DNA from: Candidatus Saccharimonadota bacterium
Lineage (GTDB): Bacteria; Patescibacteriota; Saccharimonadia; Saccharimonadales; Saccharimonadaceae
Length of the DNA: 64,000 nucleotides
Reading direction: 5' to 3'
Assembly: GCA_017431745.1 (NCBI GenBank)
Contig: JAFRKK010000013.1
Span: forward strand, 33,096 to 97,095
The notes beneath the pieces are model-generated. The model was not told the origin of the DNA and did not search any database. It saw nothing but the letters and a program-made list of their open reading frames with translations. Positions 25,298 to 33,799 of this stretch are shown here, in pieces. Both the position numbers and the translations under genes were made by a program. Position 1 is the first letter of the stretch. The number at the start of each line of letters is the position of its first letter.

Positions 25298-25993
25298 ATG
25301 TTAGAGTTAAAAAACATTAGCTACGAGGTCAAAGGTGGGTCTAGGGACAAAATCCTAGACCATATTTCGCTTCGCATCAAAAAAGGCAGTTTCACAGTCA
25401 TTACTGGCCCCAACGGTAGCGGTAAATCCACTCTCGCCGATATTATTATGGGCGTCAAAACTCCTACTAATGGCAAAATTTTTCTAGAAAATAAAGACAT
25501 CACCGACCAAACCATCACCGAACGCGCCGAAAATATCGCCTACTCCTTTCAACAACCAGTCAAATTCAAAGGCATCACCGTTTATGACCTTCTAAACATC
25601 GCTAGTGGAGAATTAATCGCACCTGAGGAAGCTGGGAATCATTTAAAAAATGTCGGTTTAATCCCCAAGGATTATCTCACAAGAGAAATAAACGACAAGC
25701 TTTCTGGTGGGGAATTGAAGCGTATCGAAATCGCCTCCGTGCTCGCCCGTCCTGCTAAACTCTTCGTTTTTGACGAACCCGAAGCCGGTATCGATCTCTG
25801 GAGCTTTGATAATCTCATCAAGGTTTTCAAAAAACTCAAAAAAGAGCAAAAAACCATCATTATTATCTCCCACCAAGAAAAGATTCTAAAACTCGCCGAC
25901 GAAATTATCATCCTTGAAAAAGGAAAGATTAAATCAAAAGGTACTCCGAACACTCTTCTAAAGACCATCACAGGAGAAAACCATGGAGCTTAA
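25298..25993 (+). CDS. sufC: SufC-like ABC ATPase of Fe-S cluster assembly
   Basis: A 231-residue soluble ABC ATPase. Walker A GPNGSGKST, signature LSGGELKR, Walker B LFVFDEPEAGID (the SufC-typical EPEAGID instead of EPTSGLD), H-loop ISHQEK. SufC drives conformational change in the SufB/SufD scaffold. TATAAT 25284-25289 lies 8 bases before ATG. It overlaps the next gene by 11 bases. Confidence 0.93.
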   Translation: MLELKNISYEVKGGSRDKILDHISLRIKKGSFTVITGPNGSGKSTLADIIMGVKTPTNGKIFLENKDITDQTITERAENIAYSFQQPVKFKGITVYDLLNIASGELIAPEEAGNHLKNVGLIPKDYLTREINDKLSGGELKRIEIASVLARPAKLFVFDEPEAGIDLWSFDNLIKVFKKLKKEQKTIIIISHQEKILKLADEIIILEKGKIKSKGTPNTLLKTITGENHGA

Positions 25994-26921
25994 CGATTAC
26001 GAAAAAGAGATCTTCTGCACAGTAGCCGGTACCACTAGCGGCGATGATTTTGAAATCCCAGCTGGTGCCTACAATTTTCGCGTTAATGGCAAATCTGTCG
26101 GCCGAAACTCCACCAAAAACATCGACGTGAAACCTAAAACCGACAAATCCGGCCTCGACATCACTATCAAACCAAACACCAAAAACGAACAAGTCCACAT
26201 TCCCGTCGCCATCAGCGCCACTGGTATCAAAGAAGCAGTTTATAACGATTTTTACATCGGCGATAATGCCGAAGTTACCATCATCGCCGGCTGCGGTATC
26301 TATAATTGTGGTCCTACCGATTCGGTCCACGACGGCATTCATCGTTTTTACGTCGGCAAGAATGCTAAAATCAAATACATCGAAAAGCATTACGGTTTCG
26401 GTCCCGGTAGGGGAGGGAAAATTCTTAACCCCGTCACCGAAGTCCACCTAAAAGATAATTCCGAAGCTATTCTAGAGCTTGAACAAATCAAAGGTGTCGA
26501 CTCCACTATTAGAAAAACCACCGCCGATCTCGATAAAAACACTAAACTCATCGTCAAAGAGCGCTTATTCACTCACGGACGTCAAACTGCCGAATCAATC
26601 TACGAAGTAGCATTAAACGGCAAAGACTCCACCACCGACATCGCCTCTCGCTCCATCGCGCAAGACTTATCTAAACAAACTTTCAAAGCCACCATCATCG
26701 GCAACAACAAATGCCGTGGTCACTCCGAATGCGATGCCATCCTCATGGACGAAGCCGAAGTCCACGCCATCCCCGCTCTAGACGCTAAAACTAAAGATGC
26801 TGAATTAATCCACGAAGCCGCCATCGGTAAAATCGCTAGCGACCAAATCAAAAAACTCATGACCCTCGGTCTCACCAAAAAACAAGCCGAATCAAAAATC
26901 ATCAACGGCTTCCTCCGTTAA
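25983..26921 (+). CDS. SufB/SufD-like scaffold, single copy
   Basis: 312 residues with the right-handed beta-helix of the SufBD family: repeating short strands such as VTIIAGCGIYNCG and NTKLIVKERL, and the conserved NNKCRGHSECDAILMDEAEVHAIPAL with a Cys near the site where SufB builds the cluster, then the C-terminal helices HEAAIGKIASDQIKKLMTLGL. It is shorter than E. coli SufB (about 495). No second SufB/D, SufS, SufU or SufE is nearby, so one protein may replace both subunits. B versus D cannot be settled here. Confidence 0.85.
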   Translation: MELNDYEKEIFCTVAGTTSGDDFEIPAGAYNFRVNGKSVGRNSTKNIDVKPKTDKSGLDITIKPNTKNEQVHIPVAISATGIKEAVYNDFYIGDNAEVTIIAGCGIYNCGPTDSVHDGIHRFYVGKNAKIKYIEKHYGFGPGRGGKILNPVTEVHLKDNSEAILELEQIKGVDSTIRKTTADLDKNTKLIVKERLFTHGRQTAESIYEVALNGKDSTTDIASRSIAQDLSKQTFKATIIGNNKCRGHSECDAILMDEAEVHAIPALDAKTKDAELIHEAAIGKIASDQIKKLMTLGLTKKQAESKIINGFLR

Positions 26922-26933
26922 AACTCATCGATA

Positions 26934-27992
26934 CTATTTCAATTTCAGATCTGGGTTTCGCTTCAAAAGTTCCACCACCATTTCCATAGATCGTTTTGTC
27001 AGCTCACCCTGTAATTCAGAAACTACCGTCACAGCCTTACCCGCATCTTTAGAAGAAGCTCCACAATGGTAAATTACTTCACCCTTAACCCCATAATCTA
27101 CAACAATAAACCTATCGTGCATCACTTTACAAGTTTTCACAAACCTAATATTCGCGTCAGGGAATTCACGCTTAAAATCCTCAAAGTCGTTCTTATGAAG
27201 ATAGTGTCCGATATTATCACTAAAAACAATTATCTCTACGCCGCTTTTCGCTTTTGCCAACAACCTCAAAGTTTTCATATCTATATAATCGTCAATAATA
27301 TACAAACTCTTTTTAGCTTTGCTGTAGATTTCTTGGTATACTTCCACTGCTTTTGCCGGCTCACCGTTCATCAATAAATACTCATGCGTTTCAACAAATT
27401 TATTAAAATCTAGCATAATCGGCGATATCTCATTTCGCATTATCGTATTGTCTAATTTAGCCTCCGCATCAGCAATTCTATTGTTCATTAGTGTAATTTC
27501 TTCTTCCACCTTGCCGAGGCTCTTACTATTTTCCGCCACAAGGGCCATCATTTTAAGCTGTTCGCGCTGATCTAGCAAAAACCGATTTTCTGTGATATAG
27601 TCCTTCATTGCCTTAAATAACCGGATTAGTGCTCGGCTCTGCGTCACTGCTAGCTCACCGCGCAGCACTGTCATTAGCATATAAATACCTTGTTCAGTAA
27701 AAGCATAAGGCAGATACTTATAATGTTCGCCTCTCCCAGTTTTTAAGGTCAAAAAATTTGACCTTAAAAACTCTACAAGCTCTTCATGGGTTAACCGGAA
27801 CATAAAATCTTCGCCCTCGAATTTTTCAATATTATTCTTCACCTGCTGATTGAATGCCTTTGTTGTATACCCGTATATCTCCGCCAGGTCATAATCTAGC
27901 ATCACTTTATACCCACGGATATTATAAATCTTATCTCTCAGTATCTCATTATTGACTATTGTGCCCACCACCTTTTCCGTATTTTTTGTCAT
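26934..27992 (-). CDS. ORF6N-domain DNA-binding protein with C-terminal PLD-like domain
   Basis: 352 residues. The N-terminal ORF6N domain (RGYKVMLDYDLAEIYGYTTKAFNQQVKNN) is a phage-type DNA-binding module. After a coiled region (about 150-195) the C-terminal part resembles a phospholipase D-like fold: YIIDDYIDMKTLRLL and the HxKxxxxD-like MHDRFIVVD, with Arg in place of Lys. Only one such motif is seen, so it may dimerise or be inactive. Common as a stand-alone gene in mobile DNA and in Patescibacteria. It is preceded by the shared promoter block at 28044-28061. Confidence 0.85.
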   Translation of the reverse strand: MTKNTEKVVGTIVNNEILRDKIYNIRGYKVMLDYDLAEIYGYTTKAFNQQVKNNIEKFEGEDFMFRLTHEELVEFLRSNFLTLKTGRGEHYKYLPYAFTEQGIYMLMTVLRGELAVTQSRALIRLFKAMKDYITENRFLLDQREQLKMMALVAENSKSLGKVEEEITLMNNRIADAEAKLDNTIMRNEISPIMLDFNKFVETHEYLLMNGEPAKAVEVYQEIYSKAKKSLYIIDDYIDMKTLRLLAKAKSGVEIIVFSDNIGHYLHKNDFEDFKREFPDANIRFVKTCKVMHDRFIVVDYGVKGEVIYHCGASSKDAGKAVTVVSELQGELTKRSMEMVVELLKRNPDLKLK

Positions 27993-28020
27993 AGCAATCT
28001 CCTATTTTAATTGATAGGGA

Positions 28021-28061
28021 ATTATAAGCACGAAACCCAAATTTTACAACCCCCCACTAAA
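28021..28061 (-). promoter_or_regulatory. Shared-motif promoter of the ORF6N gene
   Basis: On the minus strand TTTAGTGGGGGGTTGTAA (28061-28044) supplies the -35 TTGTAA; 17 bases later TATAAT (28026-28021). The same 18-mer precedes comM and the 62329 gene in the same orientation. Confidence 0.8.
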
Positions 28062-28148
28062 AAACAGGGAAGCATAACCCACTTCACCCCTGTAAAAATC
28101 TCAAACCGCCTAGGCTTAATTAGATATTACCATCATCAAAAAATTCTC

Positions 28149-28176
28149 TTGATTTTTTGTATTGATACTTTATAAT
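28149..28176 (+). promoter_or_regulatory. Promoter of the structured RNA/surface gene
   Basis: TTGATT (28149-28154), 16-base spacer, TATAAT (28171-28176). Confidence 0.7.
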
Positions 28177-28181
28177 AAGAA

Positions 28182-28351
28182 GTGGAACGTATGAAATAAT
28201 AGTTGAATCGATATTTTTATATCAGATGATTCACAGAAAAATAGGCGTCATTAGGGCGTGTCTGTGAATCGATTCGACCAACAGTTCATGCGTTCCACCT
28301 AGTGGCGCCTTTTTATATGTACGCCTTTCATGTTAAAAAGGTGCCACTAGG
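28182..28351 (+). ncRNA. Structured leader or small RNA upstream of a surface gene
   Basis: Begins at the expected transcription start. A rod closes between 28182-28195 and 28285-28298 (GTGGAACG/CGTTCCAC plus TATGAA/TTCATG), with inner pairs GTTGAATCGAT/ATCGATTCGAC and TCACAGA/TCTGTGA. Then 28298-28315 and 28334-28351 form an 18-bp hairpin with one mismatch. A third, competing hairpin (GCG-CCAC/GTGG-CGC followed by CTTTTT, 28290-28314) looks like a terminator. This could be an attenuator, or a stand-alone RNA. No known family is recognised. Confidence 0.6.
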
Positions 28352-28384
28352 AAGATAAAAGGCAAATTAAAGTGAGGTAGCTTC

Positions 28385-29731
28385 ATGAAATTAGTTAGAA
28401 AAAAATTATTAGCCCTATTCATAATTTCATTATGTATTGTTGGAGTTAACCATGTCTATGAGGATGTTTCCGCCGAATTCTACGAAGGTAGTGTAGGCAT
28501 CTCATTTACGCTTAATCCTACTATTAATGTCACTGTTTCAGGAGATTTAGTTATCTCTAACCTCACTCCAGGAGACTATAAAGATAGTAATAACATTACA
28601 GTTACTACTTTATCAAATAGTATAGCTGGTTACAGTCTCTATGCTAATACAGGCAGTAGTAGCAACAATAGCAACGAACTTAGAAAAGATGGTACTAGTA
28701 CTACCAATAAGTTCACTAGTATCACCACAGATGTAGCCTCATTATCAGACTTTACTGACAATACTTGGGGCTATTCTTATTGTAATGTCTCTACTAACTG
28801 TGCTACCAGTACTAATTGGACTAACTATTCTTATTTACCTAAATACTCTGATAGTAACGATAAACTCCTTATTGCTAATAACACTAATACTACTACCAGC
28901 CTAGAATTCAAAATCGGAGCCAGAGCATCCACTAATCAAATAGCTGGAGAATATACTAATATCATTAACTTCATAGGTATAGCCAACCCTAACCCACAGC
29001 CCATCTATATGCAAGATATTACATTGGCAGGGTGCCAAAAGAATGTAGGCACTAGTGGCAATCCAGCAAATATAGGCGATAACGTCACAGTAGTAGATAG
29101 AAGAAACGGCAATATTTATACAGTAAGATATATTAATGGTGAGTGTTGGATGACTCAAAACTTAAGAATCACCGGCACCATCACGGCCACTGATTCTAAT
29201 TTCACCGGAGATAGCTTCAACGTATCACAGTATAGCCTAGATGCTAATGATGCATCCTACGCTAACCATTGTGACTCAACCAATAGTTTTAACTACGCTT
29301 GTGCTAAAGACTCAAACAGCGACACTACTGGTGTATGGTATAACTATTATGCTACTACGGCGGGAACGATAGCTACAAGTTCAAACACAAACCCAGCCAC
29401 AGAAGATATTTGTCCGAGCGGGTGGCATTTACCCAGTGGGCCAAATACAACAGTTGATACTGATATTAATAAGTTAATTGGCAATACTACGAGTGGTTCT
29501 CAAGATGCTACAGATGGCCTGATTGCTTTTGAAGCAGTCACCGGAGGATACTATAATAACGACGGCATGGTTCATAGCACTGGGTACGGTTATTATTGGC
29601 AATCTACTGCCGCCACTGATGTTAGGTACCGTCATATTTTACGCTATAATAGTTCCAATAGCCAATTCATTGGTGACAATAGTGGCGGCCGTCAAATTGG
29701 AATTTTCGTCCGCTGTATCAAATCTTCTTAA
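28385..29731 (+). CDS. Secreted protein with FibSucc/C-lectin-like C-terminal domain
   Basis: 448 residues. Signal peptide (LLALFIISLCIVGVNHVYEDVSA) then a Ser/Thr/Asn-rich beta domain to about residue 205, then a domain with VDRRNGNIYTVRYINGECWMTQNL, DICPSGWHLPS and a C-terminal GYYWQSTAATDV...GIFVRCIKSS. These are hallmarks of the Fibrobacter succinogenes major paralogous domain, a lectin-like fold used as a DGR target. The C-terminus matches the layout of the peptide encoded by the DGR template at 1834-2037 (YW-S/R-TA...G-F-VRC) but the DNA differs, so it is a relative, not its variable repeat. It has no anchor. GTGAGG precedes ATG. Confidence 0.85.
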   Translation: MKLVRKKLLALFIISLCIVGVNHVYEDVSAEFYEGSVGISFTLNPTINVTVSGDLVISNLTPGDYKDSNNITVTTLSNSIAGYSLYANTGSSSNNSNELRKDGTSTTNKFTSITTDVASLSDFTDNTWGYSYCNVSTNCATSTNWTNYSYLPKYSDSNDKLLIANNTNTTTSLEFKIGARASTNQIAGEYTNIINFIGIANPNPQPIYMQDITLAGCQKNVGTSGNPANIGDNVTVVDRRNGNIYTVRYINGECWMTQNLRITGTITATDSNFTGDSFNVSQYSLDANDASYANHCDSTNSFNYACAKDSNSDTTGVWYNYYATTAGTIATSSNTNPATEDICPSGWHLPSGPNTTVDTDINKLIGNTTSGSQDATDGLIAFEAVTGGYYNNDGMVHSTGYGYYWQSTAATDVRYRHILRYNSSNSQFIGDNSGGRQIGIFVRCIKSS

Positions 29732-29817
29732 ACTCAAACTCAGCTCAATTTTTTAGCATAAAAATAATTTGTTATGTGTTTTGGCGGGTGGCCACACGTG
29801 TTTTGAAATAGTCTATA

Positions 29818-29994
29818 AGAACTCCAAACTGAATTTTTCTGAGCATTGAACGAACCAAGTAATTTTTGGTGATTTTTAGAAAATTCCTGAGCGAGACCCC
29901 CGTCCGGCGTGAGACGAAGGAATTTTCGTTAAGAAAATCACTAAAAATTACTTGACGTGAGTGAACCGCGAAGAAAAGTTTAGTTTGGAGTTCT
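29818..29994. repeat. Long palindromic element before nrdD
   Basis: Outer arms AGAACTCCAAACT (29818-29830) and its inverse (about 29982-29994); inner arms CAAGTAATTTTT plus GTGATTTT against AAAATCAC plus TAAAAATTACTTG; innermost AAAATTCCT/AGGAATTTT. Bulges contain GAGCATTGAACGAAC, GAGCGAGAC and GTGAGTGAAC. The words GAGCATT-GACGAACC and AATTTTT are shared with the element at 11219. Bases 29732-29817 hold no gene. Confidence 0.8.
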
Positions 29995-30042
29995 ATTAAC
30001 AAAATCTGCAACAATTTCCACAAAAATTAAGCATAAAAAGTC

Positions 30043-30096
30043 TTGCAATTCCATATTTAGTGTTGTATACTTGATACCAGACACCAAATATAGCGT
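30043..30096 (+). promoter_or_regulatory. nrdD promoter with two NrdR-box-like sites
   Basis: TTGCAA (30043-30048), 17-base spacer, TATACT (30066-30071). Box-like sequences TTCCATATTTAGTGTT (30049-30064) and ACACCAAATATAGCGT (30081-30096) resemble the NrdR consensus (ACAC-AT-rich-GTGT). Their centres are 32 bp apart, about three helical turns, as in known tandem NrdR operators, and they bracket the -10. Confidence 0.65.
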
Positions 30097-30133
30097 CATA
30101 CATAAAAATTTGAACAAACTAAAAGGAGGTAAA

Positions 30134-32332
30134 ATGTTCAAAAGAATCGTCAAAAGAGACGGCAAAATCGTAAAATTTGATCCCGAAAAAATCACTGAGG
30201 CCATCGCGAAAGCCGGCCTTGCTACCGAAGAATTCAAATACGACCGAGCCAAAGCCTTAACTGATAAAGTCATCAACCGTGCCGACGAAGAGATTACTAC
30301 ACGTACTCCTAATGTCGAACAAATCCAAGACATCGTCGAAGAAGTTTTGATGGAATCCAGTTTTAAAAAGACTGCCAGGGAATACATTCGCTATCGTCAG
30401 GAACGTTCACGCCGTCGCGAAGCTAAATCTGATCTCATGATGATTTATCGCACGATTAGTCACGCTGACGCCTCTGAAGATTCTGACGTTAAAAGAAGTA
30501 ACGCCAACGTTGACGGCAACTCTGCCATGGGTAAAATGCTTCAATTTGGTGCGGAAGGTTCCAAAGTTTTTGCCAAATCATTATTACTTCGTCCTGATAT
30601 CGCTGCCGCTCACGATAACGGTGATATCCATATTCATGACCTAGATTTTTATGCTACTGGTACTTTGACTTGTTGCCAGTCTGATCCGTTCGTATTGTTT
30701 GAAAATGGCGGCTTTAACACCGGTCACGGCCACCTCCGCACTCCGAACTCTATTGGCTCTTATGGCGCTCTCGCTGCCATCCTCCTTCAAGCCAATCAGA
30801 ACGAACAACATGGTGGTCAATCCATCCCGAATTTTGATTATGCTATGGCTCCGGGCGTCAATAAATCATTTAGAAAAGCCTTAAAACGCAACCTCAAAAA
30901 ATACAACAAATTCGCCGGTAAGAAACTTGACCTCGAAATTAAAGATTCTTACGAATACGGCAATGATGATAAATTGAAAAAAGCCAAATGGCCAAAGGAA
31001 GTCATCGAGGCCTCAAACGAAGATGTCGAACGCGAAACTCTCCAGGCCATGGAAGGCTTCGTCCATAACCTCAACACTATGCACTCTCGTGCCGGTGCTC
31101 AGGTGCCATTTACCTCAATCAACTTCGGTACTGACACCAGTCCAGCTGGTCGCTTAGTATCAAAATACTTGCTTGAAGCTACTGCTAATGGTCTCGGCAA
31201 AGGCGAAACCCCAATCTTTCCAATTAGCATTTTCAAGGTCAAAGAAGGGGTTAATTACAATCCAGAGGATCCAAACTACGATCTCTTCAAACGTTCGATG
31301 GAAGTTTCTGCTAAGCGCTTGTTCCCGAACTTCTGTTTTATCGATGCTCCGTATAATCTCAAGTATTACAAAAAAGGCGACTATCGCACTGAGATTGCTA
31401 CCATGGGCTGCCGTACGCGCGTCTTTGCCAGTATCTTCCCAGAATCCGACGGCATCGTCACTGGTCGTGGTAACTTATCTTTCACTACCATTAATCTAGT
31501 ACGTATCGGCATCAAACACGGTATTTGTTTGAAAGAGCGCAAAGAAGCCGACTGGGATGGTTTCTATCACGAACTAGATGAAAAACTCGAGCTCGTCAAA
31601 GATGAACTCCTAGAGCGCTTCGAATTTCAAGCTAACCAGCACGTCCGCAACTTCCCATTTCTCATGGGGCAAGGGAACTGGTTTGGCTCCGAAAAACTCG
31701 GTTGGAATGACACGTTAAGAGACGTTATCAAACACGGCACTTTGTCTATCGGCTTTATCGGTCTCGCCGAGACCCTAGTCGCTATGACTGGCAAGCATCA
31801 CGGCGAAGATGAAGACGCTCGTGAACTTGGCCTTGATATCATCAGCCACATGCGTGAGAAATGCGACGGCTTCAGCAAAAAATATAAACTCAACTTCAGC
31901 CTTCTCGCTACTCCAGCCGAAGGTATCGCTGGTCGCTTCACTAAGATTGACCGCAAAGAATTTGGCAAAATCAAAGGCGTCACAGACAGGGAATTTTACA
32001 CCAATTCCTTCCACGTGCCAGTTTATTACCCAATCAGCGCTTTCGAAAAGATCGAAATCGAAGCTCCATATCACAATCTCTGTAATGCGGGCCACATTAC
32101 CTATATCGAACTAGATGGTGACCCATCACAAAACATCGCTGCCTTTGAATCAGTCATCCGTAAAATGCACGACGAAGGTATTGGTTATGGTTCCGTGAAT
32201 CACCCAGTTGACCGCGACCCAATCTGTGGTTTCTCCGGCATCATCACTGGTGATCGCTGCCCGCACTGTGGCCGTCTCGAAGGCGATGTCCCGTTCGAGA
32301 AAGTTTGTAACTGCGCGAAAGGTAATGCATAA
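30134..32332 (+). CDS. nrdD: Anaerobic (class III) ribonucleoside-triphosphate reductase
   Basis: 732 residues making dNTPs with a glycyl radical. The N-terminal ATP-cone (FKRIVKRDGKIVKFDPEKI) senses dATP; the barrel has GTLTCCQSDPF, NQNEQHGGQSIPNFDYAM and MGCRTRVF. The C-terminal zinc cysteines are in ICGFSG and CPHCGRLEG, but the usual RxxGY glycyl-radical loop after them is not visible; the protein ends FEKVCNCAKGNA. ATG 30134 follows AAAGGAGGTAAA. The stop overlaps the nrdG start (TAATG). Confidence 0.93.
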   Translation: MFKRIVKRDGKIVKFDPEKITEAIAKAGLATEEFKYDRAKALTDKVINRADEEITTRTPNVEQIQDIVEEVLMESSFKKTAREYIRYRQERSRRREAKSDLMMIYRTISHADASEDSDVKRSNANVDGNSAMGKMLQFGAEGSKVFAKSLLLRPDIAAAHDNGDIHIHDLDFYATGTLTCCQSDPFVLFENGGFNTGHGHLRTPNSIGSYGALAAILLQANQNEQHGGQSIPNFDYAMAPGVNKSFRKALKRNLKKYNKFAGKKLDLEIKDSYEYGNDDKLKKAKWPKEVIEASNEDVERETLQAMEGFVHNLNTMHSRAGAQVPFTSINFGTDTSPAGRLVSKYLLEATANGLGKGETPIFPISIFKVKEGVNYNPEDPNYDLFKRSMEVSAKRLFPNFCFIDAPYNLKYYKKGDYRTEIATMGCRTRVFASIFPESDGIVTGRGNLSFTTINLVRIGIKHGICLKERKEADWDGFYHELDEKLELVKDELLERFEFQANQHVRNFPFLMGQGNWFGSEKLGWNDTLRDVIKHGTLSIGFIGLAETLVAMTGKHHGEDEDARELGLDIISHMREKCDGFSKKYKLNFSLLATPAEGIAGRFTKIDRKEFGKIKGVTDREFYTNSFHVPVYYPISAFEKIEIEAPYHNLCNAGHITYIELDGDPSQNIAAFESVIRKMHDEGIGYGSVNHPVDRDPICGFSGIITGDRCPHCGRLEGDVPFEKVCNCAKGNA

Positions 32333-32898
32333 TGGAGCGACGCGGCCCCAGATCGAATTTTGCAAGCTCTCTTGATAGGATTTCCCGTCAGTTAGATACT
32401 CCCGAGGGCTACATTCGCTTGAGTGGGCCCTTGGAGCACGACAACATCGTCAACGGCGATGGTCTTCGCGCCGTCCTCTGGACTCAAGGCTGCCCTAACC
32501 ATTGCCCCGGCTGCCAAAACCCTGAGACTTGGGATTATGAAGCTGGCTATCTCGCCAAAATCGACGACCTTAAAAAAGAGCTCAAAACTTTCAAAGGCCA
32601 AGCTGGACTCACTTTCTGTGGCGGGGAACCATTTGTTCAGGCAAAAGCCTGTAAAGAAATCGCCGACTGGTGCCGCAAGGAACTAGGTTGGAATGTTTGG
32701 AGTTTCTCGGGCTTTACTTACGAAACAATCAAAGAATATAGTAAAGAACCATGGGAATTCCTCAAATCTCTCGATGCCCTAATCGACGGCCCCTTTATCT
32801 TGGCTCAGCGTGACCTCAGCCTTAAATACCGCGGTTCTAAAAATCAGCGTCTTTTACATTTAGAACAAGGCACCGGAAAGATTTTATCAATTGAATAA
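32332..32898 (+). CDS. nrdG: Anaerobic RNR activating enzyme (radical SAM)
   Basis: 188 residues. Generates the glycyl radical of NrdD from SAM with a 4Fe-4S cluster held by a CxxxCxxC motif in QGCPNHCPGCQNPETW (CPNHCPGC). The GGEPF motif (FCGGEPFVQ) contacts SAM. ATG 32332 shares a base with the nrdD stop, so the pair is coupled. An N-terminal extension of about 20 residues precedes the core. Confidence 0.95.
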   Translation: MERRGPRSNFASSLDRISRQLDTPEGYIRLSGPLEHDNIVNGDGLRAVLWTQGCPNHCPGCQNPETWDYEAGYLAKIDDLKKELKTFKGQAGLTFCGGEPFVQAKACKEIADWCRKELGWNVWSFSGFTYETIKEYSKEPWEFLKSLDALIDGPFILAQRDLSLKYRGSKNQRLLHLEQGTGKILSIE

Positions 32899-32931
32899 TT
32901 TTTGATATAATAGAACAAACGTGGAGGAATA

Positions 32932-33792
32932 ATGGAAAACGAAAGTACCAATGCATTTACCATCATGCCGATGAATCAAAAGATTTCATTAAATCCCGGC
33001 GAGGTTTACGAAGGGTACATTACAATTATTAACCCTTCCTATGCTACTGAGGACTTCGTTTACAAAGCAGAAGTTACTCCTTATAGTGTCGCTGACGAAG
33101 AATACACCGCCGACCTCCTAAGCGAATCCGATCGTACTGCCATCTCCAAATGGATTACAATCGAAGAGCCTACCGGTAGTGTCAAACCTAATGAATCTAA
33201 GGAAATCAAATTTACCATTAAGGTCCCCCAGAACGCCCCTGCCGGTGGCCAATATGGCACCATTGCCGTTTCCTCCAACCAAGATTCCTCGAATGCTAAT
33301 GGCGTTTCCGTCCAAAATGTCTTTGAAATTGCTAGCATCATTTATGCCGATGTTGCCGGCGAAACTGTTCATGATGGCGAAATTTTAGAGAATAACGTCC
33401 CTAGTTTTGTTCTAAACAATCCAGTTAAAATCACTGCCATGCTCACTAACAAGGGGAATGTCCACGAGACGGCTATTTTCACTATTACAGTATCCGATGT
33501 TTTTACCGGCAGAGTCATCTTACCTACTGAAGAGAACACGGGTCGCTATTCCGAAGTTATTATGCCAGAAACCACTCGTTACGCCGAACGCGAGGTTAGT
33601 GACCTCCCGGCTCTTGGCGTTGTTAAAGTTACTCAAACTATTGATTACAATGGCCAAACCTCCACCACCGAAAAACAAATTATTATTTGTCCAGTTTGGT
33701 TTATGGCTTTAGTGCTCTTGACGCTAGCATCAATTATTGCTGCGGTAGTTATTATTGTCAAAAAACGCCACCGCAAGGGAATTGTTGTATAA
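32932..33792 (+). CDS. Surface protein with beta domains and C-terminal membrane helix
   Basis: 286 residues. Two Ig-like beta regions (about 15-135 and 140-250) like those of DUF916-type wall proteins (NPGEVYEGYITIINPS; FTIKVPQNAPAGGQYGTIAV) end in a membrane helix (FMALVLLTLASIIAAVVIIV) and a basic tail. No N-terminal signal peptide is visible from ATG 32932, although the domains look extracellular; the GGAGG site fixes this start. A truncated 5' end is possible. The stop TAA (33790-33792) lies in the relA -10 box. Confidence 0.75.
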   Translation: MENESTNAFTIMPMNQKISLNPGEVYEGYITIINPSYATEDFVYKAEVTPYSVADEEYTADLLSESDRTAISKWITIEEPTGSVKPNESKEIKFTIKVPQNAPAGGQYGTIAVSSNQDSSNANGVSVQNVFEIASIIYADVAGETVHDGEILENNVPSFVLNNPVKITAMLTNKGNVHETAIFTITVSDVFTGRVILPTEENTGRYSEVIMPETTRYAEREVSDLPALGVVKVTQTIDYNGQTSTTEKQIIICPVWFMALVLLTLASIIAAVVIIVKKRHRKGIVV

Positions 33793-33799
33793 TAAATAT

